Positions 1-8,545 of a stretch of 64,000 nucleotides of DNA are shown in pieces. Source of the DNA: Pseudomonas fluorescens HK44 (GTDB lineage: Bacteria; Pseudomonadota; Gammaproteobacteria; Pseudomonadales; Pseudomonadaceae); the NCBI RefSeq assembly GCF_000217955.3, contig NZ_AFOY02000015.1, positions 992,001-1,056,000 of the forward strand, read 5' to 3'. The translations under genes and the position numbers were made by a program. The stretch's first letter is position 1; every line of letters begins with the position of its first letter. The notes beneath the pieces are model-generated. The model was not told the origin of the DNA. It searched no databases and worked only from the letters and a program-made list of their open reading frames with translations.

Positions 1-1254
1 GGCGCGGTCAGCGCTGCCGGCCCAGACACCACTGGACAGGCCAAACGGCGAATCGTTGGCGATCTGAATCGCCTGCGCCTCGTCGGTGTAAGGAATCAGG
101 CACAGCACCGGGCCGAAGATTTCTTCCTGAGCGATGCGCATCCGGTTATCGACATCGGCGAACAGGGTCGGGCTGACGTAGTAACCGCGCTCGAACGCCT
201 GCGTCGTATCGCCGCCACACACCAACCGCGCACCTTCATGCTGACCGACCTGAATGTAGTCGCGCACGGTACGCCGTTGGGCCGCCGAGCACATCGGCCC
301 GAGAAAGCTCTGCGGATCGAGCGGATCGCCCATGCGCACACTCAAGGTTTCTGCCAGCGCCAGCTCCACCGCCTCGGCGTAACGACTGGCCGGCAGCAAC
401 ATGCGGGTCAACGCGGTGCAGGTCTGCCCGGAGTTGATCATCACGTCCTGCACGCCATAGCGCACCGCGGCGGCCAGATCCGCGTCCTCGGCAATCAGCA
501 GCGGCGACTTGCCGCCCAGTTCCAGGCAGACGCGTTTCACCGACGGTGCCGCCGCTTGCGCTACCCGCACTCCGGCGCCGGTGGAGCCGGTGAACGACAC
601 CATGTCGACGTCCGGGTGTTTAGCCAGTGCTTCACCGACCTTCGAACCCGGCCCGCTGACCAGGTTGAACACGCCCGCAGGCAAGCCAATGGCCTCGATC
701 ATTTGCGCCAGTAAAAACGCGTGCAGCGGGGTTTCCTGACTCGGCTTGACCACCACCGTGCAGCCGGCGGCCAGCGCCGGTGCGAGCTTGCCGATCAGTT
801 GATGCAGCGGGTAGTTCCATGGGTTGATAAAGGCGCAGACGCCCACCGGTTCACGAATCACCAGTGAGTTGCCGACCTCGCGCACTTCATCCATCAAGCT
901 TGCGAGTTCGACGTATTGCTCCAGCCCGATGATAGGGCCGTCCACCTGAACCGAACGGCACCATTGCACTGGCATCCCCAGTTCGGCGGTGATCTCTGCC
1001 GCCATCTCGTCGGCTCGCGAGCGCAACTGCTCGGCAAGTGCGCGAATGTAGCCAGCGCGCACGCTGGACGGAGTCCGTGACCAACTATTGAAAGCCCTAC
1101 GGGCAGCGGCCACCGCGTTCTCGACATCACGCTCATCACCCAGCGGCACCGAACCTGCCACTTCCTCGGTAGCCGGGTTGATCACCTCGGCGATGCCCCG
1201 CCCTGACGGAATTTGCCAGCGGCCATCAATAAATAGCGCGGTGTGGTTACGCAT
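1..1254 (-). CDS. Aldehyde dehydrogenase (NAD-type), C-terminus cut by window edge
   Basis: Reads on the minus strand from ATG at 1254 (MRNHTALFIDGRW) and runs off the left edge after 418 residues, so roughly the last 50-60 residues of a normal ~475-residue enzyme are missing. Visible family marks are the catalytic-cysteine segment SGQTCTA and the QEEIFGPV segment nearer the C-terminus. The start codon overlaps the end of aruH by 8 bases, which argues for translational coupling and one operon. In the arginine-transaminase pathway AruI yields 4-guanidinobutyraldehyde, which must be oxidised to 4-guanidinobutyrate; that role is the natural inference here. In P. aeruginosa this step is attributed to KauB, encoded elsewhere, so the exact substrate remains inferred. 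Confidence 0.9.
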   Translation of the reverse strand, partial: MRNHTALFIDGRWQIPSGRGIAEVINPATEEVAGSVPLGDERDVENAVAAARRAFNSWSRTPSSVRAGYIRALAEQLRSRADEMAAEITAELGMPVQWCRSVQVDGPIIGLEQYVELASLMDEVREVGNSLVIREPVGVCAFINPWNYPLHQLIGKLAPALAAGCTVVVKPSQETPLHAFLLAQMIEAIGLPAGVFNLVSGPGSKVGEALAKHPDVDMVSFTGSTGAGVRVAQAAAPSVKRVCLELGGKSPLLIAEDADLAAAVRYGVQDVMINSGQTCTALTRMLLPASRYAEAVELALAETLSVRMGDPLDPQSFLGPMCSAAQRRTVRDYIQVGQHEGARLVCGGDTTQAFERGYYVSPTLFADVDNRMRIAQEEIFGPVLCLIPYTDEAQAIQIANDSPFGLSSGVWAGSADRA

Positions 1255-2437
1255 GGAGTTGGGCCTCCATCAGTTCACTGGCGCACCGGGAGATCCGCTG
1301 GCAGGCATCGCGCAACGGTTCCGCCCCCACCACCAGTCCCAAACGAATATGCCCGGCGGCACTCGGGCCGAACGCTTCACCGGCCAGCACCGACACGCCA
1401 TGCCGGTCGAGCAGGCGATCGGCAAACGCCTGGGCACTGAGCCCGGTTTCGCGAATATCGACCATCACGAACATCCCGCCATCCGGTTTCAACGGGCGCA
1501 CGCCGGGGCAATCCGCGAGGGATTCACAGACCAGATCGCGGCGCTGGCGATAGGCATCGCGCATCGCTGCCAGCTCCGACAAGTTGCTTTCCAGCGCCAC
1601 TACCGCAGCGTCCTGAACAAAGTCCGGCGAGCCATAAAGCATGCACAGCGCGAGGTTTTCCAGATGCGCCGCGAGGGATGGCGGCGCCACTACCCAACCG
1701 ACGCGCCAACCAGTCATGGCGTGGGATTTCGACAGGCTGTTGAGCGTCGCGGTGCGCTCGGCCATGCCGGGCAAACTGGCCGGGCTAATGTGTTCGCCCT
1801 CAAACAGCAGCTCGCTGTAGACCTCATCGGAAATCAGCCACAGGTCATGGGCGATGCACAGTTCCGCCAGCGCCTGCCAGGTGGTTCGCGGCAGGCTGGC
1901 GCCTGACGGGTTGTGCGGACTGTTCAGCGCCAGCGCCCGAGTGCGCGGCGTGATGCGGGCGGCAACGTCTTCGGGCAGTACCCGAAAGCCGTTTTCCGAA
2001 CGCACCGGCACCGGAATCACCACCGCACCGCAGGCACCGAACACCGCTTCATAGGTCACGTACATCGGTTCAGCGACAATCACTTCATCACCTGGATTGA
2101 GCACGCACTGGGCGACGCTGAACAGCGCACATTGCGCCCCGGCCAACACCGTGACCTGATCGGCCGAAACCGGCTGGCCGCTGCGTTGCTGATGGCGCTT
2201 GGCGATGCTTTCACGCAGCGCGCGTTTGCCACGCACTTCGGCGTAGTGGGTGTTGCCGGACAACAGACTGTCGATAGCCGCCTGTACGATCGGCATCGGC
2301 GTATCAAAATCCGGGTCGCCTACCGACAGCAGCAGAATGTCTTCGCCCTGTTCTTGCAGCGCCAGTGCGCGGTAATGAATGTCCCAGGCGGCGGCGCCGT
2401 CACCGGCGATACGTTGAGTCAGATCGGAAAAGCGCAT
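1247..2437 (-). CDS. aruH: Arginine:pyruvate transaminase AruH
   Basis: A 396-residue fold-type I PLP aminotransferase. The sequence beginning MRFSDLTQRIAGDGAAAWDI closely resembles my recollection of P. aeruginosa AruH throughout. The PLP lysine lies in the segment NSLSKSHAMTGWRVGW, and the substrate-arginine region is near the C-terminus (GHIRLGL). It transfers the alpha-amino group of L-arginine to pyruvate, giving 2-ketoarginine and alanine. The start at 2437 is preferred over an upstream in-frame codon because AAGGGGAT precedes it at normal distance. It lies 44 bases downstream of aruI and overlaps the next aldehyde dehydrogenase gene by 8 bases, so the three are probably co-transcribed. 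Gene identity is strong because both neighbours match the known aruIH arrangement. Confidence 0.95.
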   Translation of the reverse strand: MRFSDLTQRIAGDGAAAWDIHYRALALQEQGEDILLLSVGDPDFDTPMPIVQAAIDSLLSGNTHYAEVRGKRALRESIAKRHQQRSGQPVSADQVTVLAGAQCALFSVAQCVLNPGDEVIVAEPMYVTYEAVFGACGAVVIPVPVRSENGFRVLPEDVAARITPRTRALALNSPHNPSGASLPRTTWQALAELCIAHDLWLISDEVYSELLFEGEHISPASLPGMAERTATLNSLSKSHAMTGWRVGWVVAPPSLAAHLENLALCMLYGSPDFVQDAAVVALESNLSELAAMRDAYRQRRDLVCESLADCPGVRPLKPDGGMFVMVDIRETGLSAQAFADRLLDRHGVSVLAGEAFGPSAAGHIRLGLVVGAEPLRDACQRISRCASELMEAQLHA

Positions 2438-2481
2438 GGCCCCATCCCCTTTAAAAATAGCCCCGCAACAACGGTTGAAAG

Positions 2482-4095
2482 TCAGTGCGCGCACGCATGC
2501 TTGAGTTCAATCAGGGTCACGCCGTTGCGTTTGAAGCCATGGCGCAGATCGGTTTGCAGCTCAGCCAGGCTCTGTGGCTGGTTCACACTGCAGCCGAAAG
2601 CCCGGCCAAGGGCGGCGAAATCCGGGTTGCGCGGCAGCACGCCAATCGGCTCGATATCCAGCCCGAGCATGTCGTCGCGTATCTGCCCCAGTGCGTCGTT
2701 GTTCCACAGCAGCACCACCAGCGGGCTGTCCAGCTCCTCGACGGCAGTCGCCAGCTCCTGCGCGGTGTAGAGAAAACCGCCATCGCCAACCAATACCAGT
2801 CCGGGCCGTTGCGGCGCACCGAACTTGGCACCGATGCCCGCTGGCAAGCCATAGCCCAAGGTGCCGTAGCCGGTCGGATGCAGCCAACTGCGCGGCGCCA
2901 GGCTGTTGAAGGCGTAGTTGCCGGTGTAGGCCAGTTGGGTCATGTCGGTGCTGATGAACGCGTTGTCCGGCAGCTCGGCGGCGATACGCTCAAGAATCGC
3001 CTGATGGATCGACTGCAACGGACCGTGGCCGGCCTTCACTGCTGCTCGCAATGCAGCCACTGCCGCAATCGGCGCACTGGCATCGCGGGTGTCGGGCGAC
3101 AGGCGTTCCAGCAACGCGGCGAGGGTTTGTTGCGCATCGCCGTGCAACGCCACCGCGCACGGATAGAAGTCGTTGAACTTACGCGGGTCGATGTCCACAC
3201 GCAGCAGTTCGGCATTCAGTGGCAGACGCTCGCGCCAGAAATCGGTGTCGGCCATTTCGGTGCCGACTGCCAGCACCACGTCGGCTTCGGCGATCAGTTG
3301 CCAACCCGGTTCCACGCACAAGGTCGAGCCGGCATTGAGCGGTGCCTCTGGCGGCAACAAGCCTTTGCCGGCGACGCTGGTGAAAAACGGCGCCGCCAGC
3401 CGAGCGCTGAGGCTCTGAAGTTCCGGCGCCGCGTTCAGCGCGCCACCACCGGCAATGATCATCGGACGCTTGGCCGCCTGCAGCTTGGCCGCGGCTTGAT
3501 CCAGCGCAGTCGCTGCCGGTACGCCGCGTCCGGGGCGACGCACCACTTCATGACTCCAGTCGCGAGTGACCTGCGCCGACAGCACATCCAGCGGCACGGA
3601 AATGTGCACCGGGCGCGGCCGTTCGCTGTCGAAGACCGCGTAGGCACGGGCGATCAGTTCGGGCAGGTCCTCGGTGCTGAGCGCCACCGCCGAGAACGCG
3701 GTGATCGGCGCGGTCATGGCGCGCTGGTCCTGGGTTTCGTGCAGGCACCCCCAACCCTTGCCGAGGCTGGCGGTGTGGTTGACGCTGGAAATCACCAGCA
3801 TCGGAATCGAGTCGGCATAGGCCTGACCGATACCGGTGGCAGCGTTGGTTACGCCGGGGCCGGTGATGATGAAGCACACGCCCGGCTTGCCGCTGACCCG
3901 CGCATAGCCGTCGGCCATGAAGCTGGCGCCTTGCTCGTGGCGGGTCAACACGTGGCGAATGCCGCTGCCGGGCAGGCCGCGATACAGCTCCAGGGTGTGC
4001 ACCCCGGGAATCCCGAATACGGTGTCGACGCCGTAGTTGGCCAGCAGGCGTACCAGGGCCTGGCCGCCGGTCAAAGTCGTGGTTTGCATGTTCAT
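2482..4095 (-). CDS. aruI: 2-Ketoarginine decarboxylase AruI (ThDP enzyme)
   Basis: A 537-residue thiamine-diphosphate enzyme of the acetolactate-synthase-like fold. The N-terminal PYR domain carries the catalytic glutamate in RHEQGASFMADGYAR; the ThDP/Mg site is in GDGGFLYTAQEL with a following NN pair (WNND) in the C-terminal domain. It decarboxylates 2-ketoarginine to 4-guanidinobutyraldehyde in the cytoplasm. It starts 4 bases after the stop of the acyl-CoA synthetase gene and is followed by aruH. Automatic annotation often labels such proteins acetolactate synthase; context with aruH, a dedicated permease and AruRS makes AruI far likelier. No separate racemase gene is present in this cluster. 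Confidence 0.93.
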   Translation of the reverse strand: MNMQTTTLTGGQALVRLLANYGVDTVFGIPGVHTLELYRGLPGSGIRHVLTRHEQGASFMADGYARVSGKPGVCFIITGPGVTNAATGIGQAYADSIPMLVISSVNHTASLGKGWGCLHETQDQRAMTAPITAFSAVALSTEDLPELIARAYAVFDSERPRPVHISVPLDVLSAQVTRDWSHEVVRRPGRGVPAATALDQAAAKLQAAKRPMIIAGGGALNAAPELQSLSARLAAPFFTSVAGKGLLPPEAPLNAGSTLCVEPGWQLIAEADVVLAVGTEMADTDFWRERLPLNAELLRVDIDPRKFNDFYPCAVALHGDAQQTLAALLERLSPDTRDASAPIAAVAALRAAVKAGHGPLQSIHQAILERIAAELPDNAFISTDMTQLAYTGNYAFNSLAPRSWLHPTGYGTLGYGLPAGIGAKFGAPQRPGLVLVGDGGFLYTAQELATAVEELDSPLVVLLWNNDALGQIRDDMLGLDIEPIGVLPRNPDFAALGRAFGCSVNQPQSLAELQTDLRHGFKRNGVTLIELKHACAH

Positions 4096-4099
4096 ATCC

Positions 4100-6199
4100 T
4101 CACGTGTGGCCGAGGCGAATCAACGCATCGACCGCTGTCGTGCCGTGGGCACCGACCAACAATGGGTTCACATCGAGTTCCAGCAACTGCCCGGCGTTCT
4201 CACAGGCGTAATCGGCCACGGCACGAATCGCCGCCACCAATGCGTCCAGATCTGCCGCTTCACGACCGCGAAAGCCTTGCAGCAACGCGGCACTGCGCAG
4301 GCTCAACAAGGCCCCGCGAATCGCACCATCGGTGGTCGGCAGCAGCAGACTGCGGCTGTCCTTGAGCAACTCCACCAGAATTCCGCCGGCCCCAATTACC
4401 AAGGCCAAGCCAAAGTCGTTTTCACGCTTGATGCCGACGATCAGTTCGGCCAATGGCGCTGTGGCCATGGGCTCCAGCAGCACCCGATCGAACGGTACAT
4501 CCGGCGCGTAATCGGCAATGCTCACGCGCATCTTTTCCAGCGCTGCACTCAAGGCCGCGCCATCCTTCAGGTTCAGCGCCACGGCGCCGGCTTCGGTTTT
4601 GTGCGGCAATTGTGCGCTGAGCGCCTTCAGCACCAAGGGATAACCCAGCGCATTGGCGTCATTCAGCGCCTGGTCCGGGGTGCTTAACACGCCGTTTGGA
4701 GTCGGCAGACCAAATGCACGCAGGGCCTGTTTGGAGTCCCACTCGCTGAGCAACTGGCCTTCGCCATCCAGCGCCTGCGGACACAGTGGCACCAATGCCG
4801 ATTCGCCGAGCGCGAGCAGTGCCTGGCGGTTGCGCTGATAGCCGGCGATTCGGCCCCACGCGGCCAGCCCGTCTTCCACGCCTTGCAACGCCGCCACGCC
4901 TTGAGCGTGCAACCGCTCGCGGGCACTGGCCGGCAGCAGTTCGGGAAAGGCCGACGTGACGAAACCGGTCTTGCCGTGACGGACCAACGCCTGGCAGTAC
5001 AGCTCAAGCAGCAAGTCGCACTCATTGCGCTCGCCGGTGAACTCCGCCGGATAGTCCAGCACCAGCATCGCCGCATCGGCTTCGGTGCGCAGGGCGCTGT
5101 CGAGCATGCGGTTCAACGCCTCGCCGTCGCCCCATATGGCGGTGGTGAAATCCAGCGGATTGACCAGGTTGGCGTAACTCGGCAGTACCTGTGCCAGCTC
5201 ATCGGTTTGACTCTCATCGAGCTTGGGCAGGCTCAGGTCGTTACGTTCGGCGTAGTCGGCAATCAGCCCGGCGTCACCGCCCGAACAGGCCAGCGCAATC
5301 AGGCTGTTGCCCGCCGGCAGCTTGCCGCACGCCGCAGCCTTGAGGGTTTCGACGAAACTCACCGGACCACTGACGCGAATCACCCCAAGCCGCGCAAACA
5401 GGCTGTCGTACAGCGCATCGGAGCCCGACAGCGAGCTGGTGTGACTGAGGGCCAGTTCGGCGCCGATCTGCGACACGCCGGCTTTCAAGGCGATGATCGG
5501 AATACCCTTCTCCAGCGCCTTGTGCGCCGCCCGAGCGAAACCGGGAACGTTTTTCAGACCTTCAAGATGTAAGCCGATAGCGGTGACCCGAGGCTCGTCG
5601 AGCAACACGTCCATCAGTTCGGCAATCCCAAGTTGCGCCTGATTTCCGACCGAGGCCATGTAGGCCACCGGCAACGAGCGGTCGCTCATCGACAGGTTGT
5701 AGGCAAAGTTGCCGCTCTGGGTCAGCACCGCAACGCCCTGCTCCACCGGTTTGCCGCCGTGGGCCACCGGCCACAACGCCGAGCTGTGCAGATAATCCAG
5801 CAAGCCGTAGCAGTTAGGCCCGAGCAAAGCCATGTTGCCGGCGACCTTGAGCAACTGTTGTTGCAATGCCTGACCTTCAGCACCGGTCTCGGCAAAACCG
5901 GAGGCGTAGCAAATCACCCCGCCCGCACCTTTGGCGGCCAGTTCGGCCACACAGGTCAGGGTCAAGTCACGGTTGGTCGCGACGAACACCGCGTCCGGGC
6001 CGCACGGCAGCTCGGCGATGCTGCGCACACACGGCACGCCTTCAAGGCTTTCATGCTGCGGGTTGACCAGCCACAGTTGCCCAAGGTAGCCACCTTCGGC
6101 ACAGCGCTTGAGCGCCCGAGCCATGCTGCGGCCACCGACAAAGGCCAGATGGCGAGGCGCGAGCAGGCGTTTGAGGTTGTCACGAATCGTCTGGGACAT
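4100..6199 (-). CDS. NDP-forming acyl-CoA synthetase (CoA-binding plus ATP-grasp)
   Basis: A 699-residue protein with an N-terminal CoA-binding Rossmann domain (about residues 10-135), a middle succinyl-CoA-ligase-like domain with the conserved histidine segment ALSHTSSLSG, and a C-terminal ATP-grasp domain (about 480-695, LVLKALS...HKTEAGAV). This is the fused-subunit form of ADP-forming acetate-CoA ligase. It would activate a carboxylic acid to its CoA thioester with ATP. The corresponding position in the P. aeruginosa aru cluster also holds a CoA-related gene next to aruI. A reasonable inference is that it activates 4-guanidinobutyrate or a derived acid, feeding the acyl-CoA dehydrogenase and hydratase encoded just upstream. 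The substrate is not visible in the sequence. Confidence 0.88.
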   Translation of the reverse strand: MSQTIRDNLKRLLAPRHLAFVGGRSMARALKRCAEGGYLGQLWLVNPQHESLEGVPCVRSIAELPCGPDAVFVATNRDLTLTCVAELAAKGAGGVICYASGFAETGAEGQALQQQLLKVAGNMALLGPNCYGLLDYLHSSALWPVAHGGKPVEQGVAVLTQSGNFAYNLSMSDRSLPVAYMASVGNQAQLGIAELMDVLLDEPRVTAIGLHLEGLKNVPGFARAAHKALEKGIPIIALKAGVSQIGAELALSHTSSLSGSDALYDSLFARLGVIRVSGPVSFVETLKAAACGKLPAGNSLIALACSGGDAGLIADYAERNDLSLPKLDESQTDELAQVLPSYANLVNPLDFTTAIWGDGEALNRMLDSALRTEADAAMLVLDYPAEFTGERNECDLLLELYCQALVRHGKTGFVTSAFPELLPASARERLHAQGVAALQGVEDGLAAWGRIAGYQRNRQALLALGESALVPLCPQALDGEGQLLSEWDSKQALRAFGLPTPNGVLSTPDQALNDANALGYPLVLKALSAQLPHKTEAGAVALNLKDGAALSAALEKMRVSIADYAPDVPFDRVLLEPMATAPLAELIVGIKRENDFGLALVIGAGGILVELLKDSRSLLLPTTDGAIRGALLSLRSAALLQGFRGREAADLDALVAAIRAVADYACENAGQLLELDVNPLLVGAHGTTAVDALIRLGHT

Positions 6200-6217
6200 G
6201 GGTATTCTCCGGGGCGA

Positions 6218-7378
6218 TCAGCGCAACAGCGGCCGCAGCAGCTCGCGGGAAATGATGTGGCGCTGGATTTCCGACGTGCCTTCCCAGATCCGCTCGATCC
6301 TTGCGTTACGCCAGATACGCTCCACCGGTCCTTCGTCCATCAGGCCCATGCCACCAAAAATCTGCACCGCTTCATCAGCTGCCCGACCGAGCACTTCACT
6401 GGCGAACAGCTTGGCCATTCCGGCCTCTCCATCGGTCATCGTGCCTTGATCCATCTTCCACGCGGTGTGCAAGGTCAGCAGCTCAGCCGCGCGGATCTGC
6501 GTGGCCATGTCCGCCAACTTGAACGACACGCCCTGATAAGAGCCGATCGGCTGGCCGAACTGTTTGCGATCCGCCGCCCATTGCAGCGACACGTCGAGTG
6601 CGCGCTGAGCCTGACCCACACAGTTGGCGGCGACCATCACCCGCCCGGCCGTCAGCCAGGCGTTGGCCACTTCCCAACCCTTGCCGACTTCGCCGAGCAC
6701 TTTGGAGGCCGGTACGCGGCAATCGTCGAAGAACATTTCGAAGGTGTGGTAACCGCGGTTGCTCACGCACTTCGGCCCACGGCGAATGGTCATGCCCGGG
6801 GTGTTGCGATCCACCAGAAACGAAGTCACGGCGTTGCGCTTGCGGCCGTTGTGTTCGTAGGTGTCGGTGACCGCGAAAACGATGGCGAAATCGGCGTGCC
6901 CGGCGTGGCTGATGAAGTGCTTGCTGCCGTTCAGCACAAAGTCGTCGCCATCACGCACGGCGCGGGTCTTGATCGCGTTGGCATCGGAACCGGCGCCCGG
7001 TTCGGTCAGCGCGAAGCAGTCGATCTTCTCGCCCTGGATACACGGCAGCAGGTAATCGTTGATCTGCTGGCCAGTGCAGGCCATGAGGATTTTCGACGGC
7101 CGTGCGACAAACACATGCAGCGCCCAGGAAACCTTGGACAGCTCCCGCTCGATCAGCGCCTGGGACAGGTAATCGAGGCCGCCACCACCGACTTTTTCAG
7201 GCATGTTGAAGGCATAGAAGCCCGCCGCGATGGCCTTGCCGCGAATCTGTGCCGCCAGCTCCGGGGAGACTTCGTCGGCGCGATCGACCGCTTCCTCATG
7301 GGGTAGCAGTTCCTTGGCGACAAAGCTGCGTACCGCGTCCACCAACATTTCTTGTTCTTGGGTCAGCTGGAAATTCAT
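6218..7378 (-). CDS. Acyl-CoA dehydrogenase
   Basis: A 386-residue FAD acyl-CoA dehydrogenase of ordinary length. Three domains are clear: the N-terminal helical part, the middle beta domain with LTEPGAGSDANAIKTRA, and the C-terminal helical part with QIFGGMGLMDEGPVERIWRN and the catalytic glutamate region WEGTSEIQ. It introduces a 2,3-double bond into an acyl-CoA and passes electrons to ETF. It is encoded between the enoyl-CoA hydratase and acyl-CoA synthetase genes with short gaps (45 and 18 bases), so the three form a beta-oxidation-like trio inside the aru operon. The physiological acyl-CoA is inferred to derive from arginine or a related guanidino or branched acid, not proven. Confidence 0.92.
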   Translation of the reverse strand: MNFQLTQEQEMLVDAVRSFVAKELLPHEEAVDRADEVSPELAAQIRGKAIAAGFYAFNMPEKVGGGGLDYLSQALIERELSKVSWALHVFVARPSKILMACTGQQINDYLLPCIQGEKIDCFALTEPGAGSDANAIKTRAVRDGDDFVLNGSKHFISHAGHADFAIVFAVTDTYEHNGRKRNAVTSFLVDRNTPGMTIRRGPKCVSNRGYHTFEMFFDDCRVPASKVLGEVGKGWEVANAWLTAGRVMVAANCVGQAQRALDVSLQWAADRKQFGQPIGSYQGVSFKLADMATQIRAAELLTLHTAWKMDQGTMTDGEAGMAKLFASEVLGRAADEAVQIFGGMGLMDEGPVERIWRNARIERIWEGTSEIQRHIISRELLRPLLR

Positions 7379-7423
7379 GGTGTTACCTGTTGTTCGTTCA
7401 CTGAATAGATGAGCGGCGTGGGC

Positions 7424-8215
7424 CTACTTGCCGACAAACTGTGGCAGGCGTTTTTCCATGGTCGCGCGCAACGCTTCGGCGCCGTCTTCACTGCGACCGC
7501 AGAGCAAACCCGCCGCCAGTTCGGCTTGCAGTTGTTCCGGCAGGCTGCGCTGGGCGCCTTCGCGCATGAGTTTCTTGGTCTGGGCAAACGCAAAGGTCGG
7601 CCCTACGGCCAGGCGTGCGGCCAATTCGTTGGCGGCGCCGAGCAGTTGTTCGTCAGCGCAGACTTCGCTGACCAGCCCTGCTGCCAAGGCGCGATCGGCG
7701 CCCCACAACTCGTCGAGAAACAGCAGACGCTTGGCTTGTTCGGTGCCGATCAGCCGTGGCAGATGCCAGCTGGCACCGGCGTCCGGCGAATACGCCATGC
7801 CGGTGTAGCCGGCCTTGAACCGCGCCGATTGCGCGGCAATGCGCAGGTCGCAGCACAGCGTCAGGTCCATCCCGGCGCCGACGGCAGTGCCGTTGATTGC
7901 CGCGATGGTCGGCTTGTCCAGGCTGTACAGCCGGCTCATCAGCGCGTGGGCGGTTTCGGTCCAGCCGTAGCTTTCCAGCGCGCCACGGGCCTCGGCTTCG
8001 GCCCACTCGGCAAGGTCGGCACCGGCGCAGAAACTGCGGCCGCTGCCGGTCAGCACCACGACCCGAACCGCCGGGTCGGCATTGAAGCCATCGAGCAAGG
8101 CGTGAAGATTTTTCAGGGTTGGAATGTCCAGCGCATTGCGCTGAGCGGTGCGATTGAGGGTGATCCAGGCAACGCCTGCTTCGACCTGACTGAGCAGAGA
8201 AGATTGAGTAGTCAT
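7424..8215 (-). CDS. Enoyl-CoA hydratase/isomerase family protein
   Basis: A 263-residue crotonase-fold protein. The oxyanion-hole segments SGRSFCAGADL and NGTAVGAGMDLTLCCDLRIA are visible, the latter followed by the usual KAGYTGMAYSPDAGASWHLPRLIG stretch in which a glutamate found in classical hydratases is replaced. The start at 8215 (MTTQSSLL) is chosen because GAGGA lies 7 bases upstream; a longer frame reaching 8287 lacks such a site. It is the second gene of the aru operon after the permease, separated by a REP pair. It probably hydrates the product of the adjacent acyl-CoA dehydrogenase, though 1,2-epoxyphenylacetyl-CoA-isomerase-like paralogues look similar. Confidence 0.88.
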   Translation of the reverse strand: MTTQSSLLSQVEAGVAWITLNRTAQRNALDIPTLKNLHALLDGFNADPAVRVVVLTGSGRSFCAGADLAEWAEAEARGALESYGWTETAHALMSRLYSLDKPTIAAINGTAVGAGMDLTLCCDLRIAAQSARFKAGYTGMAYSPDAGASWHLPRLIGTEQAKRLLFLDELWGADRALAAGLVSEVCADEQLLGAANELAARLAVGPTFAFAQTKKLMREGAQRSLPEQLQAELAAGLLCGRSEDGAEALRATMEKRLPQFVGK

Positions 8216-8545
8216 GCGAATCCTCGAATTATTGTGTTTGGCATGAGGTGATGCGACTTGAGGCCATACTAAACGAGTGTTCAGCAAGGCGGCAATCTGC
8301 GAGGGAATTGGCTGTAACAGCCTTAAAAATCATTTAAATGATTGTTTTAATTGAGTATTTATCTGATTCCCGGCCGTGCGACAGCTGAGCTGTTACAACT
8401 TTGAACAACTGCCTACAGGGCACCGCAAACCACTGTGGGAGCGAGCCTGCTCGCGATGGCGGCGCCACATTCAACATCTCTGTTGACTGATCGACCGCTA
8501 TCGCGAGCAGGCTCGCTCCCACAGGGAATGCGCTAAATCAAGGAA
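8216..8545. other. Intergenic spacer with REP pair
   Basis: The 330 bases between the hydratase start and the permease stop contain no credible reading frame. The half near the hydratase is AT-rich (around 8325-8365) and could hold a secondary promoter. The half near the permease holds a REP doublet listed separately. Confidence 0.6.
8434..8523. repeat. REP doublet (REPIN-like)
   Basis: Two inverted copies of the Pseudomonas REP palindrome, arms beginning TGTGGGAGCGAGCCTGCTCG (8434) and its reverse complement ending at 8523, enclose a 38-base spacer. The same arm recurs at 17005-17042 and 20196-20298, so it is a dispersed, non-coding family. It lies between two genes of the same operon and may protect the upstream mRNA end. 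Confidence 0.9.

Noticed and set aside
2485..4365. Long open frame on the plus strand opposite aruI and the acyl-CoA synthetase gene
   Set aside because: It is antisense to two well-conserved enzymes, its product has arginine/glutamine/histidine-rich filler composition and no motif. Such frames are common opposite high-GC genes.
5633..7306. 557-codon plus-strand frame opposite the acyl-CoA synthetase and dehydrogenase genes
   Set aside because: Same shadow effect; the minus strand carries clear family motifs throughout.
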